Positions 42,829 through 51,001 of a stretch of 64,000 bases of DNA are shown one piece after another (position 1 is the first letter of the stretch; every line of letters begins with the position of its first letter). The notes under the pieces were generated by a model. It saw only the letters and a program-made list of their open reading frames with translations. It was not told the origin of the DNA and ran no database searches. Made by a program: the position numbers and the translations under genes. Origin of the DNA: Micromonospora citrea. GTDB taxonomy: Bacteria > Actinomycetota > Actinomycetes > Mycobacteriales > Micromonosporaceae. The DNA is taken from the NCBI RefSeq assembly GCF_900090315.1, contig NZ_FMHZ01000002.1, positions 5,116,501-5,180,500 on the forward strand, given 5' to 3'.

Positions 42829-43174
42829 GGCCCGATCCCACCACATCCGCCGCCGGGCGGGCTCCGACCCGCGGACGACCCCGCCCCGCCCCACCCACAC
42901 CCAAAGATGTACGCCGGCCCCGCGCCCGCCCGCGCCCGCTCCCCGGCCCCGCGCCCGCTCCCCGGCCCCGCGCCCGTGCCCGCTCCCCGGCCCCGCGCCC
43001 CGCGACCGGGCGGGTCGGCGAGGGCCGTCGGAGGGGGACCCTCCGGGAGACGATCTTCCCGCGCCGGGCGCGCCGCTGACCCGGGTCCGGCTGCACGGCC
43101 CGTCGGTGCCGGCCAGTACGGTGTCAGGGCACGTCGGGGCGACCCCGGCGGGCGTGCGAGCGTGAGGAGACCGG
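42829..43174. other. 346-bp divergent intergenic region
   Basis: Contains the direct repeats at 42922-42994 and, toward the right, a possible -10 TACGGT near 43120 for the plus-strand gene. Nothing else recognised. Confidence 0.35.
42922..42994. repeat. GC-rich direct repeats upstream of the kinase
   Basis: A 19-bp unit (GCGCCCGCTCCCCGGCCCC) occurs at 42932-42950 and 42951-42969, with a partial copy before and a copy with a 6-bp insertion after (42970-42994). It fills part of the 346-bp gap between the divergent kinase and a small gene. Confidence 0.8.
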
Positions 43175-43516
43175 ATGGCGCACGGGGAGGCCGAGCACGG
43201 CTGCGCCCAGGGCGAGCCCTGCCGGACGGGCCACCACGAGCAGCAGGGGGCCGCCAAGCACCACCGTCGACTGCCCGGCGGGTTCCCGGCGCACACGCCG
43301 GAGGCACCCGGCCGCGGGCCGGAGCGCGCCGACGACGAGGCCCCGGTGCCCCGGCAGCGCGCCGCCGAGGCGGCCCTGCCCGGCGAGTCCGAGCCGGCCG
43401 CGGCGCGGGGCTGCCGCAGTGACCTGCCCGGCTGGGCGGGCGCACACCGGCACGGCCCGGTCCGCCCCCGGCAGCGCGCCGTGCGCCGTGAGCGACCGCC
43501 ACGGCGCTGGTGCTGA
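43175..43516 (+). CDS. Small hydrophilic protein, unknown
   Basis: 113 aa. The N-terminus is His/Cys-rich (MAHGEAEHGCAQGEPCRTGHHEQQG), followed by a Pro/Arg/Glu-rich, probably disordered body. The ATG has an excellent GAGGAG site, and third codon positions are almost all G/C, favouring this strand over the opposite reading. The Cys/His cluster could bind metal. No family recognised. Confidence 0.5.
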   Translation: MAHGEAEHGCAQGEPCRTGHHEQQGAAKHHRRLPGGFPAHTPEAPGRGPERADDEAPVPRQRAAEAALPGESEPAAARGCRSDLPGWAGAHRHGPVRPRQRAVRRERPPRRWC

Positions 43517-43643
43517 CCACGGGGAGGCCGCCCGGCCGCTGACGCCTGGTCGACGCCGGACGGTCGGCCGTCCACTGTGGCGCGGACGCTGCCGCCGGCC
43601 CGGGCCGCCGACGCGCACCTACCGGTGGGGCGGGGCAGCCCGG

Positions 43644-43672
43644 GGCGGGTCGCCCTGGAGGGCTGACCCGCC
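43644..43672. terminator. Hairpin between convergent genes
   Basis: 8-bp perfect stem 43644-43651 with 43665-43672, set in flanking G/C complementarity, between the ends of genes at 43516 and 43717. Confidence 0.45.
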
Positions 43673-43716
43673 GCCCCGCCCGCCGGAGGGTGGCGCGGCG
43701 GGCCGGGGGTCGCGGG

Positions 43717-44364
43717 TCAGCGGGTGCGGCGGCGGACCAGCAGGGCGATCCCGGCGAGGCCGGACGTGATCACCAGCACCACCGCCCCGTTGAGCAGCAG
43801 CAGCCGCTGCAGCTCGCCGAGGGCCTCGTCGATGTCCTTCGCCGGGTTGAGCGCATCCTCCGGGATGACCCGCTCACCGCCGCCGACGCCGCCGGTGACC
43901 GTGTCGAGCTGCCGCTCCAGCGGCACTCCGGCGGTGCGCAGCGTCTCCGACATGCTGAGCCGGCCGAGGAACCACCCCGCGGCGGTCTTGCGGGAATCCG
44001 GCTGCTTGGCCGGCCGGTAGACCCGCGGCCCGCCGACCGCCTTCGGGTAGAGGTCGTAGGTCTGCTTCGGCACGTCACCGGCGTACACCACGACCGTGTA
44101 CTTCGGACCGAGGTCGGCCGCCTTGGGGCCGCTGGCCTGCCCGGTGCGACCGAGGAAGCTGACCTGGTCGATGATCGCCACCACGTGGGCCGGGTGGGCG
44201 TCGGCGCGCAGCCGCAGCGGCTCGGCGAGACCCTCGCCCGTGATCTCCACCCCTGCCGGCGGCTTCGGCGCCGCCTTCGCCGCCGTGGCGAGGCCGAGCG
44301 ACAGCACCGTCGCCGCGAGCCCACCCGCCAGCCCCGCGACCAGTCGCCGCATCGTCCGGACCAT
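43717..44364 (-). CDS. Exported membrane-anchored protein, unknown
   Basis: 215 aa. N-terminal signal (about 1-30, ending ATAAKAAP), a soluble extracellular domain with LRLRADAHPAHVVAIIDQVSFLG and YTVVVYAGDVPKQTYDLYP, and a C-terminal transmembrane helix (about 185-207) followed by RRRTR. Type I topology: the domain faces outside. No family recognised. ATG 44364 follows GAGGAGG. Divergent from the CopC gene; a shared envelope or metal role is possible but unproven. Confidence 0.78.
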   Translation of the reverse strand: MVRTMRRLVAGLAGGLAATVLSLGLATAAKAAPKPPAGVEITGEGLAEPLRLRADAHPAHVVAIIDQVSFLGRTGQASGPKAADLGPKYTVVVYAGDVPKQTYDLYPKAVGGPRVYRPAKQPDSRKTAAGWFLGRLSMSETLRTAGVPLERQLDTVTGGVGGGERVIPEDALNPAKDIDEALGELQRLLLLNGAVVLVITSGLAGIALLVRRRTR

Positions 44365-44589
44365 CGCCGCCTCCTCGCCCCGTTCGATGGATGGCTTGCT
44401 GCAGGTCACGCGTTGACTGGCCGACGGAGTGACCGAATCCGCACGCGACGGGCGCCACTCTCAAGACTCCGCATTACGTCGATCTGTTGCAGCTCGTGGA
44501 ACAGTAATTGGAACTATCTGCGATCCCGGCCCGACCAATGAGCGGCAGCCGTTGATCAGCGGGCGGATCGTACCTTTACGGAGGGGTTC

Positions 44590-45210
44590 ATGGGGGGCAG
44601 GGTCCCACGAGTGGCGCGTACCTGGCCAGTGGTGGTCGGCGTGGCGCTCGGTGTGTCGTTGCTGCCGGCCGCGCCGGCCGCGGCGCACAACTCGCTGACC
44701 GGCAGCGATCCGCGCAACGGCGCCCGGGTGGCGCAGGCCCCCACCCGGATCGAGCTCCGCTTCCTGGCGAAGCCGGACCCGGGCACGACGAAGATCACAG
44801 TCACCGGGCCGGACGACGTGGTCGCCCTCGGCGGCGCGCCCACCTTCTCCGGCTCCCGGGTGAGCGTCCCGTTCAAGCCGGGCCCGGCGGGCCTGTACGT
44901 CGTCGGCTACCGGCTGGCGTCCAGCGACGGGCACCCCGTCTCCGGCGAGGTGCGCTTCACCCTGACCACCGGCACCCCCGCCGACCCCTCGGCGTCGGCC
45001 GGCGCCCCGGCCGCCGCCGTACCGTCGGGGTCGCCGTCGACGGCCGCGCCGGCCGCGCCGAGCGCGAGCCCCAGCGGCTCCGCGGCGTCGGCGGCCGACG
45101 AGCGCACGGCGTCGGGCGGGCGGGGCTGGCTCTGGGCGCTGGGCGGCGCGGTGCTGCTCGCCGCCCTCGCCGCCGGTCTCCTGCTGCGCCGCCGCGCCGG
45201 CCGCGGCTGA
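44590..45210 (+). CDS. CopC-domain copper resistance protein, membrane anchored
   Basis: 206 aa. Signal peptide, then a CopC domain starting at the mature N-terminal His (AHNSLTGSDPRNGA), a usual Cu(II) ligand, and ending in the signature SSDGHPVSGEVRFTL. A Ser/Pro/Ala linker (about 130-175) leads to a C-terminal transmembrane helix and RRRAGRG. No CopD is attached or adjacent. ATG follows GGAGGGG. Likely binds copper outside the membrane. Confidence 0.9.
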   Translation: MGGRVPRVARTWPVVVGVALGVSLLPAAPAAAHNSLTGSDPRNGARVAQAPTRIELRFLAKPDPGTTKITVTGPDDVVALGGAPTFSGSRVSVPFKPGPAGLYVVGYRLASSDGHPVSGEVRFTLTTGTPADPSASAGAPAAAVPSGSPSTAAPAAPSASPSGSAASAADERTASGGRGWLWALGGAVLLAALAAGLLLRRRAGRG

Positions 45211-45239
45211 GGCGGCTGCCGCCGCGCCGGCCGCGGCTG
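45188..45239 (+). repeat. 22-bp direct repeat across the copC stop
   Basis: 45188-45209, which reaches the first two bases of the stop codon, is repeated exactly at 45218-45239, 30 bp downstream. Suggests a small tandem duplication. Confidence 0.75.
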
Positions 45240-45378
45240 GCGCGACCGCCGTCGGGCCGCGCGGCCCCGCCGGACCCCTTCTGCCCTGCCGCGTGCGCGG
45301 TGACAGGGCGACGTGACCCGGCGGAGGGGGCCCGGCCCGCCGACGCCGTCGGGGCGCCGCGACGCGGGCCGCCCGCGG

Positions 45379-46788
45379 TCAGACCAGGCGGACCCGGGCG
45401 GCGCGCAGCCGGCTGAGGGTGCGCTCGCGGCCGAGCACCTCCAGCGACTCGAACAGCGGCAGCCCGACGGTGCGGCCGGTGACCGCCACGCGCACCGGCG
45501 CCTGGGCCTTGCCGAGCTTCAGGCCGCGCTCGGCGCCCACCGCCTCCAGCGTCGACTTCAGCGTCTCCGCGTCCCAGGACTCCAGCGCCTCGAACGCCGC
45601 CGTGGCGGCGTCCAGCAGCTCCGCCGAGCCCTCCTTCATCGCCTTGGCCCAGGCGGCCTCGTCGATCAGCGGCGCGGCGAGGAAGAGGAAGTCGACGTTC
45701 GGCACGATCTCGCTGAGCAGCGCGATCCGGGTCTGCGCCAGCGGGGCCACGGCCGCGAAGGCGTCCGCGTCGAACTCCTCGGGCTGCCACGGCGGCGGGG
45801 CGATGGTGCCGGTTCCGGTCAGCCACGGCCGGCAGGCCTCGACGAACTCCTCCACCGGCAGGGCCCGGATGTACTCCCCGTTGAACGCGCGCAGCTTCTT
45901 CTCGTCGAAGAACGCCGGCGAGGGGTTCACCTCCTCCAGCCGGTACTCCTCCTCGACGACGGACCAGGGCACGATCTCCCGGTCGCCCGACGGCGCCCAG
46001 CCGAGCAGCATCAGGTAGTTGCGCATCGCGTCGGCCAGGTAGCCCTCGTCCCGGAACGCCTCCAAGGCCACCTTGTCGCGGCGCTTGGAGAGCTTCTGCC
46101 GCTTCTCGTTGACCACCACCGGCACGTGCGCCCAGACCGGCGGCTTGACGCCGAGGGCGTCCCAGAGGAGCTGCTGCTTGGGGGTGTTGGGCAGGTGTTC
46201 CTCGGCGCGGATCACGTGGGTGATCCCCATGGTCATGTCGTCGACCACGTTGGCGAGCAGGAAGACCGGCGAGCCGTCGCCCCGGGCGATGACGAAGTCC
46301 TCGATCAGCTTGTTCTCGAACGTCGGCTCGCCGCGGATCAGGTCGACCACCACGGTCTCGCCCTCGTCGGGCGTACGGAAGCGCAGTGCGCGACCCTCGC
46401 CGGCCGGCAGGCCCCGGTCGCGGCAGAAGCCGTCGTAGCCCTGGTACTGCGAGCCGGTGCGGGCCTGCACGGCCTCCCGGGTGCAGTCGCAGTAGTACGC
46501 CCGGCCGGACTCGTGCAGCCGCGCGGCGGCGGCCCGGTGCTCGCCCGCGTACTCGGACTGGAAGTACGGGCCCTCGTAGCTGCCGCGCTCGATGCCGATC
46601 CAGTCCAGCGCCGAGAGGATGCCCTCGGTCCACTCCGGCTTGTTGCGGGCCGCGTCGGTGTCCTCGATGCGGAGCACGAACACCCCGCCCTGCTGCTTGG
46701 CGTAGATCCAGTTCTGCAGCGCGGAGCGGGCGCCGCCGACGTGGAACATACCGGTCGGGGAAGGGGCGAAGCGTACACGTACCGTCAC
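45379..46788 (-). CDS. gltX: Glutamyl-tRNA synthetase
   Basis: 469 aa class I synthetase. HIGH motif as FHVGG in [19 protein letters not shown], and KMSKS as [10 protein letters not shown]. Full length with the C-terminal helical anticodon-binding part. In actinobacteria this enzyme is often non-discriminating, also charging tRNA-Gln for later amidation. The GTG start at 46788 opens [13 protein letters not shown] directly. Confidence 0.97.
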   Translation of the reverse strand: MTVRVRFAPSPTGMFHVGGARSALQNWIYAKQQGGVFVLRIEDTDAARNKPEWTEGILSALDWIGIERGSYEGPYFQSEYAGEHRAAAARLHESGRAYYCDCTREAVQARTGSQYQGYDGFCRDRGLPAGEGRALRFRTPDEGETVVVDLIRGEPTFENKLIEDFVIARGDGSPVFLLANVVDDMTMGITHVIRAEEHLPNTPKQQLLWDALGVKPPVWAHVPVVVNEKRQKLSKRRDKVALEAFRDEGYLADAMRNYLMLLGWAPSGDREIVPWSVVEEEYRLEEVNPSPAFFDEKKLRAFNGEYIRALPVEEFVEACRPWLTGTGTIAPPPWQPEEFDADAFAAVAPLAQTRIALLSEIVPNVDFLFLAAPLIDEAAWAKAMKEGSAELLDAATAAFEALESWDAETLKSTLEAVGAERGLKLGKAQAPVRVAVTGRTVGLPLFESLEVLGRERTLSRLRAARVRLV

Positions 46789-46838
46789 GTCCCCCAGCCT
46801 ACGGCGGCGCGCGACCGGATTCGGCCAGGGGTGGGACC

Positions 46839-48116
46839 TCAGGGCACGGAGCGGATCTTCAGCACCAGCACGCTGCCCAGCACGGTGACCGCCGCCGTGG
46901 CCGCGTACAGCACGGGGTAGCCGCCGAGGTGCACCACGAGCGGGGCGGAGATCGCCGGACCGAGCACCTGCGGGGCCGAGTTGGCGATGTTGATCACGCC
47001 GAGGTCCTTGGCCCGGTCGGTCGCGGCTGGCAGCACCTGGGTGATCAGCGCGGCGTCAACCGACAGGTAGACGCCGTAGCCGGCGCCGAGCAGCAGCGCG
47101 GCGGCCACGGCCGCCGGCCAGACCGGCGCGACGGCGAGCAGCAGCGCGGCGACCGCCATGATCCCGCCGGCGGTTATCACGAAGACCTTCCGCCGGCCGC
47201 TGCGGTCCGACAGCCGCCCGGCGACCACCGTGGTGCCCGCCAGGCCGGCCGTGTAGAGCAGGATCAGCACCAGCAGGCCCCCTTCGGGGTCGACGTGGCG
47301 CACCTCGTCGGTGAGGAAGTAGAGCAGGTAGAGCGTGCCAAGCGCGTTGCCGAGCTGGACCAGGAACCGGGTGATCCAGGCCCAGCCGAAGTCGGGGTGG
47401 CGGCGGGGCGACACCCACATCGAGGCGAGCAGCGCGCGGGGGCGCAGCGCCGGCCGGTGCGCCCGGGGCAGCGGGTCGTCGGCGGTGAGCGCCGCGAACG
47501 GCAGCGACAGCAGCAGTACCGCGGCGGCCACCGCCAGGTAGCCGGCGGTGGTGCCGGTGACCAGGGCGGTGACCAGCACCACCCCCAGCACCAGACCCAG
47601 CGCCTGTGGGATGCCGACCCAGCCGGAGACGCCGCCGCGCTGGGCGACCGGCACCCGGTCCGGCACGGCGGCGGTCAGGCTGGCCAGCATCGCGTTGAGG
47701 CAGACCTGGGCGGCGACCCAGCCGAGCGCGACGCCGGCGACGGTGCGTTGCTGCGCGAGCAGCACCAGCGCCGCCGCGCCGAGCAGCGCCCCGCCGGCCG
47801 TCCAGGCGTGCCGGCGGCCGAACTCCCGCCCGGCCAGCCGCAGGCAGGTGCGGTCCGACAGGGCCCCGGCGAGGGGGTTGGCGAGCACCGCGGCCAGCGC
47901 GCCCACGCCGGTGACCACGGCGAGCGCGGCCTCCTTGTCGGCCGGCGCGATCCGTTCCACCTGCTGGGGCAGCAGCACCTGGATCGGCGTGAAGAACGCC
48001 ATCCAGACCCCGAGGTTCGCGGCGGAGAGCAGCGCGACCCAGCCCCGCCGCACCGGCGCGGTCGGCTCGGCGAGCGCCGCCGGCAGCGACGCGGGCGTCG
48101 GGTCGACCGTGGTCAC
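46839..48116 (-). CDS. MFS transporter, probably for glycosides
   Basis: 425 aa, twelve hydrophobic helices. Loop 2-3 has the MFS pattern [14 protein letters not shown] and a second copy in [14 protein letters not shown] overlaps the stop of the upstream beta-glucosidase gene (GTGA), so the two are one operon: uptake of a disaccharide followed by hydrolysis. It resembles sugar/cation symporters of the GPH-like style; substrate inferred from context only. Confidence 0.88.
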   Translation of the reverse strand: MTTVDPTPASLPAALAEPTAPVRRGWVALLSAANLGVWMAFFTPIQVLLPQQVERIAPADKEAALAVVTGVGALAAVLANPLAGALSDRTCLRLAGREFGRRHAWTAGGALLGAAALVLLAQQRTVAGVALGWVAAQVCLNAMLASLTAAVPDRVPVAQRGGVSGWVGIPQALGLVLGVVLVTALVTGTTAGYLAVAAAVLLLSLPFAALTADDPLPRAHRPALRPRALLASMWVSPRRHPDFGWAWITRFLVQLGNALGTLYLLYFLTDEVRHVDPEGGLLVLILLYTAGLAGTTVVAGRLSDRSGRRKVFVITAGGIMAVAALLLAVAPVWPAAVAAALLLGAGYGVYLSVDAALITQVLPAATDRAKDLGVINIANSAPQVLGPAISAPLVVHLGGYPVLYAATAAVTVLGSVLVLKIRSVP

Positions 48117-49444
48117 GGCCGGGAGATCAGGTCACGGAACCAGGCGTACGAGGACTTGGGGGTGCGGGCCTGGGTGTCGAAGTCGACGTGCACCAGGCCG
48201 AAGCGCTTGGTGAAGCCCTCCGCCCACTCCCAGTTGTCCAGCAGCGACCAGACGAAGTAGCCGGTCACGTCCACGCCGTCGGCGATGGCGGCGCGCACGG
48301 CCCGCAGGTGCCCGTCGAGGTACGCGATCCGCTCCGGGTCGTGCACCCGGCCGTCCGCGTCGGGGGCGTCGTCGTACGCGCAGCCGCTCTCGGTGACCTG
48401 GATCGGCGGCAGGTCGTCGGCGTACGTGCGGCGCAGCCAGCCGAGCAGTTCGCGCAGCCCGTCGGGGGCGACCGGCCAGTCGAACGCGGTGCGCGGGTAG
48501 CCGTCGAGCGGCACGAACTCGAACGGTAGCGGCGAGCCCTCGGCCGGGGCGCGTACGCCGGTCGGGTTGTAGTAGTTGACGCCCAGCACGTCGATCGGGG
48601 CGGCGATCACGTCGAGGTCGCCCGCGCGCACCACGGCGGTGTCGAAGCCCAGCTCGTCGGGGTAGCCCCGGCCGAGCAGCGGGTCGGTGAAGAGGCGGTT
48701 GTGCAGCGCCTCGTACGCCGCGGCGGCCGCCCGGTCGGCGTCGGTGTCCCCGGCCGGCCGGACGGGCGAGTAGTTGTTCGCGATGGCGACCGGGCTCGCG
48801 GTGCGCGCCCGCAGCGCCGCCACGGCGAGACCGTGGCCGAGGAGTTGGTGGTGGGCCACCGGGAACGCGTCGAAGAGCAGCGTGCGGCCGGGGGCGTGTT
48901 CGCCCGTGCCGTGGCCGAGGCTCATGTGGATGAACGGCTCGTTGAGGGTGATCCAGAGCTTCACCCGGTCGCCGAGGCGGGCGGCGGTCGCGTCGGCGTA
49001 CTCGGCGAAGCGGTGGGCGGTGTCCCGGGCCAGCCAGCCGCCGGCGTCCTCCAGCGGCTGGGGCAGGTCCCAGTGGAACAGGGTGGCGACGGGGTCGACG
49101 CCGTGGGCGAGCAGGTCGTCGACGAGCCGGTCGTAGAAGTCCAGCCCGGCGGCGTTGACCGGGCCGTCGCCGGTGGGCCGCACCCGGGGCCAGGCGATCG
49201 AGAAGCGGTACGCCGAGACGCCCAGCCCGGCCAGCAGCGCGACGTCCTCGGCGTGCCGGTGGTAGTGGTCGCAGGCCACGTCGCCGGTGCTGCCGTCGGC
49301 GATCCGGCCGGGGGAGCGGGCGAAGGTGTCCCAGATGGACGGCCCCCGACCGTCGGCGTCGACGCCGCCCTCGATCTGGTAGGCGGAGGTGGACACTCCC
49401 CAGCGGAATCCGGCGGGGAACTCGGGCATCGCTGCGGTCGACAT
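48113..49444 (-). CDS. GH1 beta-glucosidase
   Basis: 443 aa, cytoplasmic. Retaining enzyme with acid/base Glu169 (TLNEPF) and nucleophile Glu352 (VTESG). N-terminal FRWGVSTSAYQIEGG and C-terminal WSLLDNWEWAEGFTKRFGLVHVDF are diagnostic. Hydrolyses cellobiose or other beta-glycosides taken in by the coupled MFS transporter. ATG follows GGGAGGG. A LacI-like dyad (49464-49481) lies 19 nt upstream; no CebR box is present. Confidence 0.95.
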   Translation of the reverse strand: MSTAAMPEFPAGFRWGVSTSAYQIEGGVDADGRGPSIWDTFARSPGRIADGSTGDVACDHYHRHAEDVALLAGLGVSAYRFSIAWPRVRPTGDGPVNAAGLDFYDRLVDDLLAHGVDPVATLFHWDLPQPLEDAGGWLARDTAHRFAEYADATAARLGDRVKLWITLNEPFIHMSLGHGTGEHAPGRTLLFDAFPVAHHQLLGHGLAVAALRARTASPVAIANNYSPVRPAGDTDADRAAAAAYEALHNRLFTDPLLGRGYPDELGFDTAVVRAGDLDVIAAPIDVLGVNYYNPTGVRAPAEGSPLPFEFVPLDGYPRTAFDWPVAPDGLRELLGWLRRTYADDLPPIQVTESGCAYDDAPDADGRVHDPERIAYLDGHLRAVRAAIADGVDVTGYFVWSLLDNWEWAEGFTKRFGLVHVDFDTQARTPKSSYAWFRDLISRP

Positions 49445-49463
49445 GCGCCCTCCCGGCGTACGT

Positions 49464-49481
49464 GAATCGTGTTCGCGACTC
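49464..49481. promoter_or_regulatory. Candidate LacI-type operator of the beta-glucosidase operon
   Basis: GAATCGTGTTCGCGACTC, an 8-2-8 inverted repeat with two mismatches, next to a minus-strand -10-like TAGAGT. The size and even symmetry resemble LacI-family sites. No regulator gene is nearby. Confidence 0.45.
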
Positions 49482-49577
49482 TAGAGCGCCGTCGATCGAT
49501 GCGCCATAGGCCTTCCCGCCCGGCAGCGCAATGGATTTCGGCGTGTCTTTTCCGAACCCGTCCAGGTACGTCCGAAT

Positions 49578-49606
49578 TTGCGCATAGAGTGCCGATATCG
49601 TGGGAT
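49578..49606 (+). promoter_or_regulatory. Predicted promoter of the SRPBCC gene
   Basis: TTGCGC (49578-49583), 17 bp, TGGGAT (49601-49606), 24 nt before the ATG. Moderate match. Confidence 0.35.
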
Positions 49607-49630
49607 GTCCTCACTGGAGGAAAGACGGAA

Positions 49631-50077
49631 ATGATCCTCGTGGAACGCAGTGCGCACGTGATGGCGCCGGTGGAAGCGGTCTGGGACGTCGTGCAGCGGG
49701 CCGAGCAGTTGCCGGCCTGGCTGGCGGGGGTCCGCGCGGCCGAGGTGCTCTCGGGAGAGGGCTTCGGGCGCCGACAACTCGTCCAGGCCGGGCGTGGCGC
49801 GGCGCATGAGGCAGAGGTGATCGCCTACCAGGAGCCGACCCTGATCGGCTGGCGCGAACGCGCCAAGGGCGCCGGTGCACGAGCGGAGGCGCGCACCGAG
49901 ATCTACGTCCAGCTCACCGCCGACGAGGAGGAGGGCGGGACGATCGTGCGGCTCATCGTCGTGCGCTGGCCCGCCGGCCCGGTCAAGGCCGCCCTGCTCC
50001 GCCTCGGCCTGCGCAGGGTCGGCGCCGACCTGGAGGAGTCGCTCGCCCGGCTGACCGATCTGGCCGCCGTCGGCTGA
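49631..50077 (+). CDS. SRPBCC-superfamily protein
   Basis: 148 aa. ILVERSAHVMAPVEAVWDVVQ is the typical first strand and helix of polyketide cyclase/START-like proteins; a long amphipathic helix ends the protein (LRRVGADLEESLARL). Ligand unknown. ATG follows GGAGG. Divergent from the beta-glucosidase operon. Confidence 0.82.
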   Translation: MILVERSAHVMAPVEAVWDVVQRAEQLPAWLAGVRAAEVLSGEGFGRRQLVQAGRGAAHEAEVIAYQEPTLIGWRERAKGAGARAEARTEIYVQLTADEEEGGTIVRLIVVRWPAGPVKAALLRLGLRRVGADLEESLARLTDLAAVG

Positions 50078-50226
50078 CCGGGCCGGTCCTGGCGCCACCC
50101 GCGCGACGATGGTGGCCCGGTGTCCCCGCCAGGGACTCCGGGCCATCACCGGCTCCGCGTCATCCGGCGTTCTGCCGACAGCAGATGATCGTCGGAACGG
50201 CGGCCCCCGCTGCCTACGCTGCGAGG

Positions 50227-50928
50227 ATGAGCAGCGAACGGCTCCGTCCCCGCCTGCACCGGATCCCCCTCGGCCGCTACCAGGCCTACCTCTGGGCGGA
50301 CGAGGACGGCGCGACCCTGGTCGACGCCGGTCCCGCCGGGTCCGGGCCGGCGATCGAGGCGGCCCTGCGCGGCCTCGGCCTCGCCCCGACCGACCTGCGC
50401 CGACTGGTGCTCACCCACTTCCACGACGACCATGCCGGGGCGGCGGCGGAGGTGGCCGCGTGGGGTGACGTGGAGGTCGTCGCGCACGCCCGGGAGGCGC
50501 CCGTGCTGCGCGGCGAGCGGCCCGGCCCGCCGCCGAACTTCACCGACTTCGAACGCGGCCTGCACGCCCAGGTCGCCGCCGGGCTCCCGCCGGCCCCGCC
50601 GGTGCGGGTGGACCGGGAGGTCTCCGACGGCGACGTGCTGGACTTCGGCGACGGCGCGCAGGTGCTCGCCGTGCCCGGGCACACCGACGGCAGCATCGCG
50701 GTCCACCTGCCCCGCCACCGCGTCCTGTTCACCGGCGACGTGGCCGCCGGGCACGGCGGTGAGGTCGTCTTCGGGGTGTTCCACCTCGACCGGACCCGCA
50801 CCGCCGCGGCGTTCCGTCGGCTCGCCGCGCTCGACTCCGACGTGGCCTGTTTCGGGCACGGCGAGCCGGTGCTGACCGGCGCCGGCGACCGGCTGCGGGC
50901 CACCGCCGCGACCCTCGCGGAGGGCTGA
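50227..50928 (+). CDS. Metallo-beta-lactamase-fold hydrolase
   Basis: 233 aa. Zinc motif LTHFHDDHAG (HxHxDH), later His in VPGHTDGS, Asp in LFTGDVAAGH and His in CFGHGEP complete a two-metal site. Glyoxalase II-like branch; substrate unknown. Weak RBS. Ends at the terminator shared with aceE. Confidence 0.88.
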   Translation: MSSERLRPRLHRIPLGRYQAYLWADEDGATLVDAGPAGSGPAIEAALRGLGLAPTDLRRLVLTHFHDDHAGAAAEVAAWGDVEVVAHAREAPVLRGERPGPPPNFTDFERGLHAQVAAGLPPAPPVRVDREVSDGDVLDFGDGAQVLAVPGHTDGSIAVHLPRHRVLFTGDVAAGHGGEVVFGVFHLDRTRTAAAFRRLAALDSDVACFGHGEPVLTGAGDRLRATAATLAEG

Positions 50929-50944
50929 CCGCTGCGTACGACGA

Positions 50945-50978
50945 AGGGCCCGGCACGGTGTCCACCGTGCCGGGCCCT
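50945..50978. terminator. Bidirectional terminator (aceE / MBL hydrolase)
   Basis: Perfect 16-bp stem (50945-50960 with 50963-50978) with a minimal 2-nt loop between convergent genes. Confidence 0.85.
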
Positions 50979-51001
50979 CACCCGTCAGTCCCGGGCGTGA
51001 C

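Noticed and set aside
43124..43618. Minus-strand reading with membrane-like segments
   Set aside because: The plus-strand gene at 43175 has the better RBS and codon-position bias.
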